Assembly: GCA_017433825.1 (NCBI GenBank)
Contig: JAFRGL010000001.1
Location: 35,137 to 99,136 of the forward strand
Direction: 5' to 3'
DNA length: 64,000 nt
DNA from: Eubacterium sp.
GTDB lineage: Bacteria > Bacillota > Clostridia > Lachnospirales > Lachnospiraceae
Shown in pieces: positions 38,323 to 47,084 of the stretch. The notes under the pieces are model-generated. The model was given only the letters and a program-made list of their open reading frames with translations. It searched no databases and had not been told where the DNA came from. Positions within the stretch are counted from its first letter, which is position 1; every line of letters begins with the position of its first letter. The position numbers were made by a program, and so were the translations under genes.

Positions 38323-38375
38323 ACAAAAAGACAGGAGCCCGGAATCCCTTTATTCAAGGTCTTTCGGGCTCCTGT
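38323..38375 (-). terminator. guaA-type terminator left of the integrated element
   Basis: ACAGGAGCCCG (38331-38341) pairs with CGGGCTCCTGT (38365-38375), followed on the minus strand by CTTTTTG. Its loop region resembles that of the guaA terminator at 43307-43349, and it lies downstream of a duplicated guaA end. It is therefore probably the original guaA terminator, displaced by insertion. Confidence 0.6.
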
Positions 38376-38389
38376 AATCCAGTTCATAC

Positions 38390-38400
38390 TATTCCCACTC
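38390..38400. repeat. Left attachment site, copy of the guaA 3' end
   Basis: TATTCCCACTC, identical to 43358-43368 at the end of guaA (codons for EWE plus stop, minus strand). The 3' end of guaA is a well-known insertion site for integrative elements. Confidence 0.6.
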
Positions 38401-38500
38401 GACAGGACTTAACTGATTCCGTTTAGGAATTATTGTTCGTCCTGTTTGTGGTTCCTCAGATTATTTGATATATCCATATTATCTAGCCTATCACCTCTTC

Positions 38501-38531
38501 TGTTATCATTTTGTTATCAGCGTTGATAACA
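38501..38531. repeat. Direct and inverted TGTTATCA repeats near the left end
   Basis: TGTTATCA at 38501-38508 and 38512-38519, and its inverse TGATAACA at 38524-38531. Such clustered repeats close to an attachment site resemble integrase arm-binding sites. The rest of 38401-38705 shows no gene. Confidence 0.4.
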
Positions 38532-38705
38532 GAGCCGGGAAATTGCTATGGATATTAATGTTGATATTATACCAAAACAGAGGCAGATTTCAAGATGCCT
38601 TGGGACAATTGGATGGATGTTTTGAACCGTAAAATATCAACGACTGCATTCCCATGATCCGGCTATGGCACAGCATCGCTTTTGGTTCATGATGATCCCT
38701 CTCCA

Positions 38706-39284
38706 CTACTTTGCTTTCTGATAATCAGATGGAAAACGTTCTCGATCATAGGGAATCTCGTTCTCGACGTAACCCCGGTATTCTTCTAAGATATCTTGAT
38801 TGTACTCACGATTATCAAAAATCTCAGATAAGATTAGACTTCCATCATGCTGACCATAAGCCATAAAGATATATTGTTTCCCGATTTCAGGAAGTCCATT
38901 ATCCATGATTATTCTGCCTTCAGGTGCCTCGGCGGCTATAAGAAGCATTGTACCATCTTTTTTATATCCGCCCAGCTTTGAGCAGACTATATCTTCCACC
39001 AACTCACCTTTTATGTTTTCATCAACATGGATTTTGTAGGTGCTGTAATTATCCTTATGTTCTTTTTTCCTGTCAGGCAACACAAGTCTTTCCGTATCTG
39101 TAACTGTCCCAACGAACACATAATCGACCATACCGACATACTCATAGGGGTTCGTAACGTCAGCTACCATAAACATTTGTGCCATGCACTCGGTCTTGCC
39201 GTTCCACTCGACGGTCTTTGTGCCGCAAGAGCAAAGGAGGATGACAAGTGTTATACAGGAAAGAACGGTGACGATTCTTTTCAT
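38706..39284 (-). CDS. Putative lipoprotein, third gene of the ECF sigma operon
   Basis: A 192-aa protein with a type II signal peptide (MKRIVTVLSCITLVILLCSC), predicted to be lipidated at Cys20. The mature part contains YEYVGMVDYVFVGTVTDTE and a basic stretch, and reads like a secreted beta-rich domain. I know no function for it. AAAGGGGAAATC precedes the ATG. It follows the anti-sigma gene by 28 bp on the mobile element. Confidence 0.6.
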   Translation of the reverse strand: MKRIVTVLSCITLVILLCSCGTKTVEWNGKTECMAQMFMVADVTNPYEYVGMVDYVFVGTVTDTERLVLPDRKKEHKDNYSTYKIHVDENIKGELVEDIVCSKLGGYKKDGTMLLIAAEAPEGRIIMDNGLPEIGKQYIFMAYGQHDGSLILSEIFDNREYNQDILEEYRGYVENEIPYDRERFPSDYQKAK

Positions 39285-39312
39285 TTTGATTTCCCCTTTC
39301 CTTATTCTTGAT

Positions 39313-40299
39313 TTACCAATCTGTCAGATGTGTGCCGCCACAAGCATCATACACAGCATTGAACACGTCTTCTGGAATTTGTACAAAGTACCAGTTCAAT
39401 GCGTCATATCCGACATATCCTCCCTCAATCAACCTGAGTTCAACAGAAGTTCCATCTTCCATCGTCAGAACCAGATGCGCTTGATTGGGAGTCTCATAGA
39501 TAGAACTGTAGGCATGATCATCATAAAAAGAACCTTCGGGCATAAAAGTATACATAAAGGACCCCTGATCGATCTCATTCAGGAAAGAGTCCCAGACGGC
39601 TTGATCAAAAGAGACATTCTGAAAATTGCCGCCCGCCAGGTTCCAATCGCCATGCGACTGCCATTGAATCGATGAGATCCTCCCCTGCAAACGAAGCCGG
39701 TCTTCAAAAATGTCTTTTCCCTCGGAGATCGTGATGCCGTTAAGGCGATCCAGGAACAGGATCCAAAGAACAGACTCCCCGTCCTCTCCTTCAGCATACT
39801 GTTTGATACATACCCTGAAGCCCGTGTCATATCCCTTTACAGCATATACCGGTCCGGTATACGTGGAAGCTAATTCCTGTGCATAATCATCCTGCTTCGA
39901 CCATTCATTGAGCGTGCCTTTTGCATGGCCAAGGTATTCGCCTAAAAGCGGCTCGATCCTTTGAGCATCCTCCCCTAAATATGAACCGGCATCTCTGTAT
40001 ACTCCGCCTTTGTATACTACACACCCGATCATGGACATCTGACCACTGGGATTCTCCAGCTCAATTGCCGGGATTGAGATGGCTCCCTGCGGTGGCGTGT
40101 TTACTGGATCCTCTGTTTGGGCCGGGGTGTGCTGAAACATACCTGAACGCCAAACGCCAAAGCCGATAATGGCAACAAGGAAAAGCGAAAACACGGATGT
40201 TGTTACTTTCATTATTGTTTTGCGACGTTTAATCTGCTCAGCAAGATATTGATCTCTGCGTTCAAATAAGCTTTTTACCATCTCATCAGAATTCTTCAT
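39313..40299 (-). CDS. Membrane-bound probable anti-sigma factor
   Basis: A 328-aa protein with a short basic cytoplasmic N-terminus (about 30 residues), one membrane helix (KVTTSVFSLFLVAIIGFGVW, about 30-49) and a large extracellular domain without known motif. The layout and its 14-bp overlap with the ECF sigma gene indicate a cognate anti-sigma factor that senses an outside signal. AAGGAGGG precedes the chosen ATG, seven codons inside the longest frame. Confidence 0.6.
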   Translation of the reverse strand: MKNSDEMVKSLFERRDQYLAEQIKRRKTIMKVTTSVFSLFLVAIIGFGVWRSGMFQHTPAQTEDPVNTPPQGAISIPAIELENPSGQMSMIGCVVYKGGVYRDAGSYLGEDAQRIEPLLGEYLGHAKGTLNEWSKQDDYAQELASTYTGPVYAVKGYDTGFRVCIKQYAEGEDGESVLWILFLDRLNGITISEGKDIFEDRLRLQGRISSIQWQSHGDWNLAGGNFQNVSFDQAVWDSFLNEIDQGSFMYTFMPEGSFYDDHAYSSIYETPNQAHLVLTMEDGTSVELRLIEGGYVGYDALNWYFVQIPEDVFNAVYDACGGTHLTDW

Positions 40300-40843
40300 A
40301 AACGAAGCCCTCCTTTTCAAGTTCTGATTTTAAAGCCTGTTTTGCCCGATAAAGGAGATTTCTGATTTGACGTGAACTCTTTTTCATAGCGACAGCCGAT
40401 TCTTCATGGGACAATTCCTCAAAGTACACAAGCCAAATAATCTGGCGGTAGTCAGAAGGCAGCTTGTTGAGTGCCTTGTGAACCATGATCCTCCGCTCTT
40501 CTTTTATGTAAGACCGCTCCAGCTCTGACTCATCGGCGAGATATGCTTCCATATCTTCGATCGGAATGTACGATGATTTTGAGTTGTGTCTTATATGATC
40601 AACAGCCACGTTCCGTCCGATGGAATAAAGCCATGACTTGAAAGAAGATCTTCCCGCGAATCTCGGCTTTTTGACCAGAAGGCGAAAGAACGTGTCTTCT
40701 GCCAGTTCTTCGGCAACATAGAGGTTATTAACGAAACTGTTTAAATAGAGAATGAGCCCGTCTTTGAAATCTCCAACTATTTCTGCTATGCCTTTATCAT
40801 CACCATCAAGGAAACGGCGGTAGCTACTTGCACCGTTATCCAC
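40286..40843 (-). CDS. ECF-type RNA polymerase sigma factor
   Basis: A 185-aa sigma-70 family factor with region 2 (LNSFVNNLYVAEELAEDTFFRLLVKKPRFAGRSSFKSWLYSIGRNVAVDHIRH) and region 4 (NKLPSDYRQIIWLVYFEELSHEESAVAMKKSSRQIRNLLYRAKQALK). The strong site GGAGG abuts the ATG at 40849 but is six bases before an in-frame GTG, which gives VDNGASSYRRFLDGD, the usual start of this clostridial group; the GTG is chosen. First gene of a sigma/anti-sigma/lipoprotein operon carried as cargo by the element. Confidence 0.88.
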   Translation of the reverse strand: MDNGASSYRRFLDGDDKGIAEIVGDFKDGLILYLNSFVNNLYVAEELAEDTFFRLLVKKPRFAGRSSFKSWLYSIGRNVAVDHIRHNSKSSYIPIEDMEAYLADESELERSYIKEERRIMVHKALNKLPSDYRQIIWLVYFEELSHEESAVAMKKSSRQIRNLLYRAKQALKSELEKEGFVYEEF

Positions 40844-41000
40844 AGGCATCCTCCTTTCAAAAGGTTGCAGTTATTGCTCCCTTCACCTATTAGTCGTATG
40901 AGGACAGGTTTTGTCTCACTTGTTTTATAAAAATTTCTGTAATTCGGCTTATGGATGGATATAATAGGATTATACCACATGATGCAATATCTTCCTTTGA

Positions 41001-41032
41001 GAAAGGACGGCGGGGGTTGCTCCCCACCGCCG
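41001..41032 (-). terminator. Terminator after the mobV remnant
   Basis: CGGCGGTGGGG/CCCCCGCCG stem-loop followed on the minus strand by TCCTTTCTC, 12 bp after the relaxase stop. Confidence 0.5.
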
Positions 41033-41043
41033 ATTGTTTGACC

Positions 41044-42138
41044 CTACCTTTCATAATCATAGGTTCTCTGGCGTTGCCGCCGTTTTGCCTGTTGTGCTTC
41101 CCTGGCCTGGACAACCAGATCGTCGATCTGCCTGCTTCCGAACACCTTCCGAAGGAGGGCATAGTCCTTGTTCTGCTCCCGGAGGGCGGAGTTTTCCTCT
41201 TTGAGCCGGTCATTGCTCCGGGCCAGGCCTTCGTTGTCTCTGTACAGCTCTCCGTTTGTCTTATTGAGCCGGTAATAGCTGTCCTGGACCTTGAAATAAC
41301 GCACCAGGAGGCTTTTTACCAGCTTTTTCAGCCGTTTTACCAGCGGTTCAGCGTACCTGACCTTATAGGATTTGGCGGACATAATCCCCTGTGGATCCGG
41401 AAGCTGGTACTCTGGATCGTTTTCCAGTTTGTCTTCCATGTCTTGATAGGATTGTCCGCCGTCCTCCAGATTGTTGATCCGCTTGGCCAGCGTTTTAAAC
41501 TCCGCTGACCTGTCCGCCAGCTTTTCTTCTACGGCGGCGAGCTCCTTAGTCCGTTCCTGCTTCTTATAATCGATTACGCTCAGATGCTCTTCATGGGTGC
41601 CTTTCTGCTCCCATTCAAAGCCGTGCCGGAACATGGCGATGGCAAGCTCCTTCTTTTCAGACAGCACCCATTGATTCCATTCTGTCGCTCCCCGGGTGCC
41701 GCCACGGAAGCCCTGTGCGGCAAGGGCCTGTTTCAGTGATACTCTCGTATCCAGACCCCGCTTGCTCCCGGTGATGAAGGGAACGAAATCAATGTGGATA
41801 TGGGGCGTGGCCTCGTCCATGTGCAGGTGAGCGGAGAAGACGTACAGGTTTGGATTGCGCTCCCGGAAGCCCTGGTAGTATTCATCCAGCGCTGCCTTGG
41901 CCTGTTCCCCGATCTCGGTTTCCGAACCGGTATCATCCTTGTTACCGATCTGCAGGATCAGCTCATGAAAAGGTTTCTCCTGCTTGCCGGTCCGGATCTT
42001 TTCATAATAATCATCAATCCGCCTGTCAGAGCGTGTCTGCTTGGCGTTATACCGTTCCAGGGCTTCATCGAAGAGTTTGTGGTAGACTTGTTTGATCGGT
42101 TCATTACAGTAATCGATATTGAGGTACTCAAAGCGTAC
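41044..42138 (-). pseudogene. MobV/Pre-type plasmid relaxase, 5' truncated
   Basis: About 364 codons of a MobV relaxase, open from 42138 and preceded by an in-frame TGA (42139-42141). The sequence starts inside the domain (FEYLNIDYCNEPIKQVYHKLFDEALERYNAKQ) and lacks the normal N-terminus. The metal/HUH region LHMDEATPHIHIDFVPF is present, as is the long C-terminal coiled coil (LYRDNEGLARSNDRLKEENSALREQNKDYALL). No start codon with a Shine-Dalgarno precedes the frame; the first ATG with good coding is MDEATPHIH, inside the catalytic domain. It shows that the element derives from a mobilizable plasmid or integrative mobilizable element. Confidence 0.75.
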
Positions 42139-42263
42139 TCAAGAAAAATACTATCACTGCCAAAATCTATTCCTCTTATCCATGCAAAAGTTCTTTCCAA
42201 AGGATTGAAAACAATTCTAATTAGTTATAAACGACCTAAACTTAGTTTTGTTGTATAACTCCC

Positions 42264-42292
42264 TTGACGCTTGTAATACTTTTTGTTATACT
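42264..42292 (+). promoter_or_regulatory. brnT promoter, apparently giving a leaderless mRNA
   Basis: TTGACG (42264-42269), 17-bp spacer, TATACT (42287-42292). The ATG at 42299-42301 is at the expected +1. An imperfect inverted repeat (AGTTATA..TATAACT, about 42219-42259) lies just upstream and could be the BrnA operator. Confidence 0.6.
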
Positions 42293-42298
42293 TTTACC

Positions 42299-42586
42299 AT
42301 GAGAACAAATATTGGTGAAACTCTGGTCGAATGGGACGACAACAAAAACCAAATCAACATTCGGAAGCACGGTATCAGCTTTGAGACAGCAGCCTTGGTA
42401 TTTGCCGATGAAGAGCGGATAGAATACTTTGATAAGCTGCATAGTTTGGATGAAGACCGCTATATCGTGCTCGGGTGTGTTCAAGGCGTCCTGTACGTTG
42501 TCTACACGATGCGGGACGAGGCTGCGCGCCTTATTTCTGCCCGCCTAGCTACTCCGAGAGAAAGGAGGATTTATTATGGAGAATGA
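42299..42586 (+). CDS. brnT: BrnT family ribonuclease toxin
   Basis: A 95-aa RelE-superfamily toxin. The family pattern VEWDDNKNQINIRKHGISFETAALVF is followed by ERIEYFDKLHSLDEDRYIVLGCVQGVLYVVYTMRDEAARLISARLATPRERRIY, with the catalytic Lys/His/Arg set of BrnT. The start is at MRTNIGE, where the promoter predicts +1, and there is no Shine-Dalgarno. It overlaps the brnA start by 11 bp. Type II toxin-antitoxin pair stabilising the integrated element. Confidence 0.88.
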   Translation: MRTNIGETLVEWDDNKNQINIRKHGISFETAALVFADEERIEYFDKLHSLDEDRYIVLGCVQGVLYVVYTMRDEAARLISARLATPRERRIYYGE

Positions 42587-42899
42587 AAATATCGTTCGTA
42601 CGGTCATTCATACGGGACAGCAGCCGACAGAAGCGCAGATTCGTGAGATCGAACTTGCCGCTTCCATGCCTGTCGTCCCCGATGAGGACGCGCCTGAGCT
42701 GACGCTTGAACAGTACGCAGAAATGGCTGCCATCGCAAAGAACCGCCGTTCCCAACGTGTGAAACCGGTTGTCGCACTGCGCATTTCACCGGAGACGCTG
42801 GAGAAAGCCAAAGCGACTGGCAAGGGCTACACGGGTTTCTTGAGCCGCTTGCTCGACAATGCAATCAATGATCCTCAGATTGTATCCAAAAGTCTTTAA
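42576..42899 (+). CDS. brnA: BrnA family antitoxin
   Basis: A 107-aa antitoxin. A flexible N-terminal part (neutralising BrnT) is followed by a C-terminal ribbon-helix-helix segment (KPVVALRISPETLEKAKATGKGYTGFLSRLLDNAI) that dimerises and binds the operon promoter. GAAAGGAGG lies before the ATG. Order toxin-antitoxin is normal for this family. Confidence 0.87.
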   Translation: MENENIVRTVIHTGQQPTEAQIREIELAASMPVVPDEDAPELTLEQYAEMAAIAKNRRSQRVKPVVALRISPETLEKAKATGKGYTGFLSRLLDNAINDPQIVSKSL

Positions 42900-43084
42900 G
42901 AGTTTTAGGAACATAAACGATGTTTCCTCATCACTCCCTGTCAACGAAATGTCAACGAAGGGCGTCAACGAAATGCTTAATCTGGAAAAGGAACCTCATC
43001 AAGGTTTTTGACTTTCGCAAAGCCGTCGTTCGTTGACATTTCCGTTGCATTCCCAGTCTATAATCAATCTCAAAGTATGCGCTC

Positions 43085-43222
43085 ATGGTCTCTCATATCC
43101 CGTCCCCCGAGAATGAGGCAGTATTAGATAGGATCATGGATGATTATGATTCTGTAGAACTGGATACACTTTTAGGTGAAAGAATTGCCGACCTCGGCTT
43201 CTTTCCCGGAAAAAGACTCTAA
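43085..43222 (+). CDS. Possible small protein, 45 aa
   Basis: A frame from ATG 43085 encodes MVSHIPSPENEAVLDRIMDDYDSVELDTLLGERIADLGFFPGKRL, acidic and helical in the middle. No Shine-Dalgarno is visible. A good terminator follows two bases after the stop, which suggests that something is transcribed here. It may be the tail of a lost gene of the element. The remaining 42900-43356 is AT-rich and has no other gene. Confidence 0.25.
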   Translation: MVSHIPSPENEAVLDRIMDDYDSVELDTLLGERIADLGFFPGKRL

Positions 43223-43223
43223 A

Positions 43224-43251
43224 AAACAGGAGTCGGCAACGTCTCCTGTTT
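43224..43251 (+). terminator. Intrinsic terminator near the right end of the element
   Basis: AAACAGGAG (43224-43232) pairs with CTCCTGTTT (43243-43251), T-rich 3' end. Confidence 0.55.
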
Positions 43252-43306
43252 ACTGCAGAGTTATAAAAAATCGTTATTTGTACTCATTTTGTACTCAAAC
43301 AGACAG

Positions 43307-43349
43307 AAAAATCCCCGGAAGACCCTATAAACAAGGGCTTTCTGGGGAT
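43307..43349 (-). terminator. Terminator of guaA
   Basis: ATCCCC (43344-43349 side) and GGGGAT close an imperfect stem with an inner GCCCT/AGGG part, followed on the minus strand by TTTTTC (43307-43311). Loop sequence resembles the terminator at 38323-38375. Confidence 0.6.
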
Positions 43350-43356
43350 AATGCTT

Positions 43357-44889
43357 TTATTCCCACTCCACCGTCGCGGGCGGTTTTGAAGTGATGTCGT
43401 AAACCACCCGGGAAATGCCGGGAACTTCATTGGTGATGCGCACAGAAGCCTTTTCCAGAATCTCATAAGGAATCCGTGCCGACTTTGCCGTCATGAAATC
43501 ATCGGTAACCACGGCCCTTAAGGCAACTGTACAACCGTAGGTCCTGGCATCACCCATGACGCCTACGCTTCTCGTATCCGTCAGTACCGCGAAATACTGG
43601 TCCGGCCGGTCCTCCGCCGGAAGCGTGTCCGCCTCTTCCCGGAAGATGGCATCCGCCTCCTGCAGCAGGAGCACCTTCTCCGCTGTCACCTCTCCAAGCA
43701 CCCTTACCGCCAGGCCAGGGCCGGGGAAAGGCTGCCGCCATACCAGTTCCTTCGGAAGGCCCAGAAGCTCACCGGTCCTTCGTACCTCATCCTTGAACAA
43801 ATCCCGCAGCGGCTCTGCGATGGCGGAAAAGGTCATTCTTTCCGGCAGGCCGCCCACATTGTGGTGGCTTTTGATTACGGCGGAGTCACCCCTGCCGCTT
43901 TCTATGACGTCCGGATAAATGGTCCCCTGGGCCAGGACGTCGATTTCCCCCAGTTTTTTCGCCTCTTCTTCAAATACCCGGATGAATTCTTCCCCGATGA
44001 TTTTTCATTTTTTCTCCGGCTCCGTCACACCGGCAAGCTTTGAAAAGAATCTTTCCTGCACATTGACCCGGATGAGGTTCAGGCCGAAATCCTTAAAGGT
44101 CTGTTCCACGAAATCCCCTTCGCCTTTGCGCAGAAGGCCGTGGTCCACAAAGACGCAGACCAGGTTCTCCCCGACGGCCTTGTGCAGCAATGCGGCCGCA
44201 ACGGAAGAATCCACCCCGCCGGAAAGCGCCAGCAGGACTTTCTTTCCCGCCAGCTCCTTACTGTATCTGTCAATCGTCTGCTGTACAAAGCCTTCTGTCT
44301 GCCAGTCCTGTGAGCACCCGCAGATCTGAAGCAGAAAGTTGGAAAGGATCCGTTTCCCGTATTCGGTATGGGTTACCTCCGGATGGAACTGCAGGCCGTA
44401 GACCCGCCTGATATCATCGGCAAAGGCCGCGTTTTCACAGTTTTCCGTTGCCGCAAGGCAGACGAAGGAATCCGGCAGGAGACTTACGGAATCCGTATGG
44501 CTCATCCAGCAGATGCTTTCTTCCGGCACCCCTTCGAACAGCTTATGGGCCGCTTTCCTGTGCAGGAGCGTTTTTCCGTATTCACTGCCGGTATCCGCCG
44601 GTGAAACCGTGCCTCCGCACAGATATGCCGCCAGCTGCGCACCGTAACAGATGCCTAAGACGGGAATGCCGCAGTACAGCACCTTCGGATCACAGACCGG
44701 CGCACCCTTTTCATAGACGCTGTTCGGTCCTCCGGTGAAAATAATGCCCTTATACTGCCTGTTCCTGATTTCATCCGCCGACAGCCTGTCATACGGCAGG
44801 ATTTCCGCGTAAATATTCTGCTCACGGACCCGGCGGGCAATCAGCTGGTTGTACTGGCCGCCGAAATCCAGTATCAGTATTTTTTCCAT
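43357..44889 (-). pseudogene. guaA: GMP synthase (glutamine hydrolysing), interrupted by one in-frame TGA
   Basis: A 511-codon frame for GMP synthase, which aminates XMP. The class I amidotransferase domain has LGICYGAQLAAYL (nucleophile) and LQFHPEVTHTEYG. The ATP pyrophosphatase loop is LLALSGGVDSSVAAALLHKAVG. The C-terminal dimerisation domain follows ([25 protein letters not shown], ending TVEWE). Codon 295 (44005-44007) is TGA where the family has Arg/Lys, in VTEPEKK[17 protein letters not shown]. Reading frame and sequence are otherwise intact on both sides, so one base change (CGA or AGA to TGA) explains it. TGA is a normal stop in neighbouring genes. Start at MEKILILDFGG. The 3' end serves as attachment site for the adjacent element. 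Confidence 0.85.
43358..43368. repeat. Right attachment site at the guaA 3' end
   Basis: TATTCCCACTC covers the last codons and stop of guaA and is repeated directly at 38390-38400. The two copies bound about 5 kb. Confidence 0.6.
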
Positions 44890-44942
44890 AACGCCTCCGT
44901 AAAGGATAAAGGAAATCTTCATATTTTTCTTTCGACAGGCAG

Positions 44943-44989
44943 AAAAAAAGACGCCCCCCGACTTACCTGTCGAAAGACGCCCTTGCCTT
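44943..44989 (-). promoter_or_regulatory. ANTAR-type antiterminator leader of guaA
   Basis: Minus strand AAGGC-[AAGGGC]-GTCTT (44974-44989): 5-bp stem, hexaloop A1/G4. The terminator pairs GGCGTCTTTCGAC with GTCGGGGGGCGTC over 13 bp including G-U pairs, loop AGGTAA, followed by seven T (44943-44949). Confidence 0.85.
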
Positions 44990-44998
44990 ATGTAGTGT

Positions 44999-45028
44999 TT
45001 TATACACCAGGTGCGCGGCTTTTGTCAA
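44999..45028 (-). promoter_or_regulatory. Promoter of guaA
   Basis: Minus strand TTGACA (45023-45028), 18-bp spacer, TATAAA (44999-45004). Confidence 0.8.
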
Positions 45029-45038
45029 CCCTGCAGTT

Positions 45039-47084
45039 TTACTGTTCCGCTGAAAACTCCTTAAAATCATCCAGGATAAATGACGGCACCCTGCCTTTGA
45101 TGAAGGAAAACTCTCTGAAACCGTTTTCACCGTTGATTTCCGCGTGGAAACCGTCCGTGGATTCCAGGAAATTCCTGAAAGGAACCGGGAAGGACTCATC
45201 CGGCATTACACTTGCTCTTATGGCCTCCGTTTCTTCAGTCCCGGTATAAATGTAAGCCGGAACCCCGTAAGCGTCATACGTGACTGTAATTTCCTCTGTG
45301 CCTTCAAACCATGTTTCCGCACCGGGAACGGTGATTCCTTCAGACTGAAGGAAAGCCAGGGTGTTGTCAAATCCCTCATATATTGTATATGTCTGGTGAA
45401 TATACGGTGAGGAACTCTCCCCGATAGCGACCTGCCCCAGCGGCCTGTGTTCAAGCATATATGCGTAATCCAGCTTTTCCATATCCGCAAGGTACGCGTC
45501 CCGGAACGCGTCAAGGTCAGTATCTCTTCCGGACTTTGCCGGGGTAAGCTCCCATCCGTCTTCATAGCCGAAGTACAGGCTGCCTTTAAACGTTTTCGTA
45601 AAGCCGTTGTGATAAATGGGATACCAGCCTTCCTTAAATTCAGGGTTGGAGATAAGCCTGGCTATAATATCCCTGTCAATATCTGCAGGCACATCATATT
45701 TCCGGACTTTTACGAAGCCGTTATTCATTGTGTAAATCACATGGATGACATCCGTGTTGTTCCAGGAGTCACCGGCCATGCCTTTTCTGCACGCATCCAC
45801 CAGCTCCATGACGGTGTTCATATCCGTCACATGCATGTATTCCTGATAATATTCTTCGTCCGTGCTGTACTGCCTGCCGTCGTCATGGTAGTAGTTGTTA
45901 TAGGAATTCCTGAAAGATACCGCTGCGTATTTCACACTGCCTTCCTTCGGCATCCAGGAATCGTAGCCGAAAATGTCAAGCATGAACACCAGAAGGATGC
46001 CTGCGCCTAAAACCACGGCAATCGCAGTGCTTGCAAAACGCCTGAAAAGCGCCTTGAAATTGTAGGCGTAAATAATCTCCATCACACAGGCGATGACAAA
46101 TGCGGCGATCACCGCCATGATAAGGCCGGCCGCCCTTCCGGAAAATGCGGAAAAGACCAGCCCGGTAAAAAGCGAACCCAGAAGCGCCAGCGCAATCTTT
46201 ACAATCACCTTTACCGGAAGGAAAACGACCGCTGACCCGGCAGTTTCGTTTTTCCTTTTCGTAAAGCAGAACCAGGCAAGCAGCATGACAGCCGCGGCAA
46301 TCACCAGGTTATGCCATACGGCGCCTCTTCCGAAATCATGAAACGCATGCGAAAACGGAAAGAAATACTCTCCGCTTAAGACGCCCCGGTAGCTTTCCGG
46401 AAAGGTTGCGAAAAATCTGTTTCCCAGCTCATAAACGGTAAAACGCATCACCGGCTCATAAAGGAAAAGCACACCAGCGGCCAGTATGGAAACCACCGCA
46501 TTCCCCGTAAGCACAGCTGCCAGCGCGGCAATGGAAAAGCACGCAAGGAAGAGTCCTGTATTGACGAGCAGGGCCTGCAGGGCCGCAGGAAGCACCTCCG
46601 GATTTCTGGCGCCCATAGCCGCCGCGATGAGGAGGCTTATGAGCATTGTCGCGATAAAGACTGCCAGGTAAATCAGGATACTGTTCAGGAATACCCCGAA
46701 GAAATGCTTCGTCCTCGATACCGGCTGGCTTTCATAAAAGTCAACCGCCTTTTTATTGTGCAGCCAGGAATATCCCTGTATGCCGGAGGCAATGGCTGCC
46801 ACGCCCGTTATAACGAACAGAACGGGGCTTCCGTAAAAAGCCGCAGCAATCATGGACTGGGCGTCTGACAGGGTTTCCCCGGTAATCACGCCGTACTTCA
46901 GGCCGGCATTAAATCCGGAACGGCTTTCCGCCAGGACGATCGCAATGCCGGCTATCAGATACAATATGAACATCAGGGCCGTAAGTCCCACGACCCACAT
47001 GCGTCTTTTTGTTATTTCCTTCTGGGGTATGGAATATCGTTTTCTTCCGGAAGAGTTATCCGAGGATAAGTTTTTTGATGTCAT
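45039..47084 (-). CDS. ABC transporter permease, YtrC/D-like
   Basis: A 681-aa membrane protein. The N-terminal half has about ten hydrophobic segments (for example VVGLTALMFILYLIAGIAIVL and GSPVLFVITGVAAIASGI). After the last one (about residue 360) comes a large extracytoplasmic domain of roughly 300 residues without known motif. The chosen ATG at 47082-47084 has GGAGG eight bases upstream and overlaps the ATPase gene by 29 bp. With the ATPase and GntR regulator it forms a YtrA-type exporter operon, a layout tied to cell-envelope stress and antibiotic response. Confidence 0.75.
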   Translation of the reverse strand: MTSKNLSSDNSSGRKRYSIPQKEITKRRMWVVGLTALMFILYLIAGIAIVLAESRSGFNAGLKYGVITGETLSDAQSMIAAAFYGSPVLFVITGVAAIASGIQGYSWLHNKKAVDFYESQPVSRTKHFFGVFLNSILIYLAVFIATMLISLLIAAAMGARNPEVLPAALQALLVNTGLFLACFSIAALAAVLTGNAVVSILAAGVLFLYEPVMRFTVYELGNRFFATFPESYRGVLSGEYFFPFSHAFHDFGRGAVWHNLVIAAAVMLLAWFCFTKRKNETAGSAVVFLPVKVIVKIALALLGSLFTGLVFSAFSGRAAGLIMAVIAAFVIACVMEIIYAYNFKALFRRFASTAIAVVLGAGILLVFMLDIFGYDSWMPKEGSVKYAAVSFRNSYNNYYHDDGRQYSTDEEYYQEYMHVTDMNTVMELVDACRKGMAGDSWNNTDVIHVIYTMNNGFVKVRKYDVPADIDRDIIARLISNPEFKEGWYPIYHNGFTKTFKGSLYFGYEDGWELTPAKSGRDTDLDAFRDAYLADMEKLDYAYMLEHRPLGQVAIGESSSPYIHQTYTIYEGFDNTLAFLQSEGITVPGAETWFEGTEEITVTYDAYGVPAYIYTGTEETEAIRASVMPDESFPVPFRNFLESTDGFHAEINGENGFREFSFIKGRVPSFILDDFKEFSAEQ

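Noticed and set aside
44005-44007. In-frame TGA of guaA as selenocysteine or reassigned codon
   Set aside because: The position is a basic residue in the family, no cysteine homologues are known there, no SECIS-like hairpin is evident, and TGA is an ordinary stop in neighbouring genes such as the CoA-transferase and MFS genes.
36936-45030. Recurrent blocks of similar sequence in the leaders as CRISPR repeats or IS ends
   Set aside because: They are single modules at separate promoters, with terminator structure and no regular spacers, cas genes or transposase.
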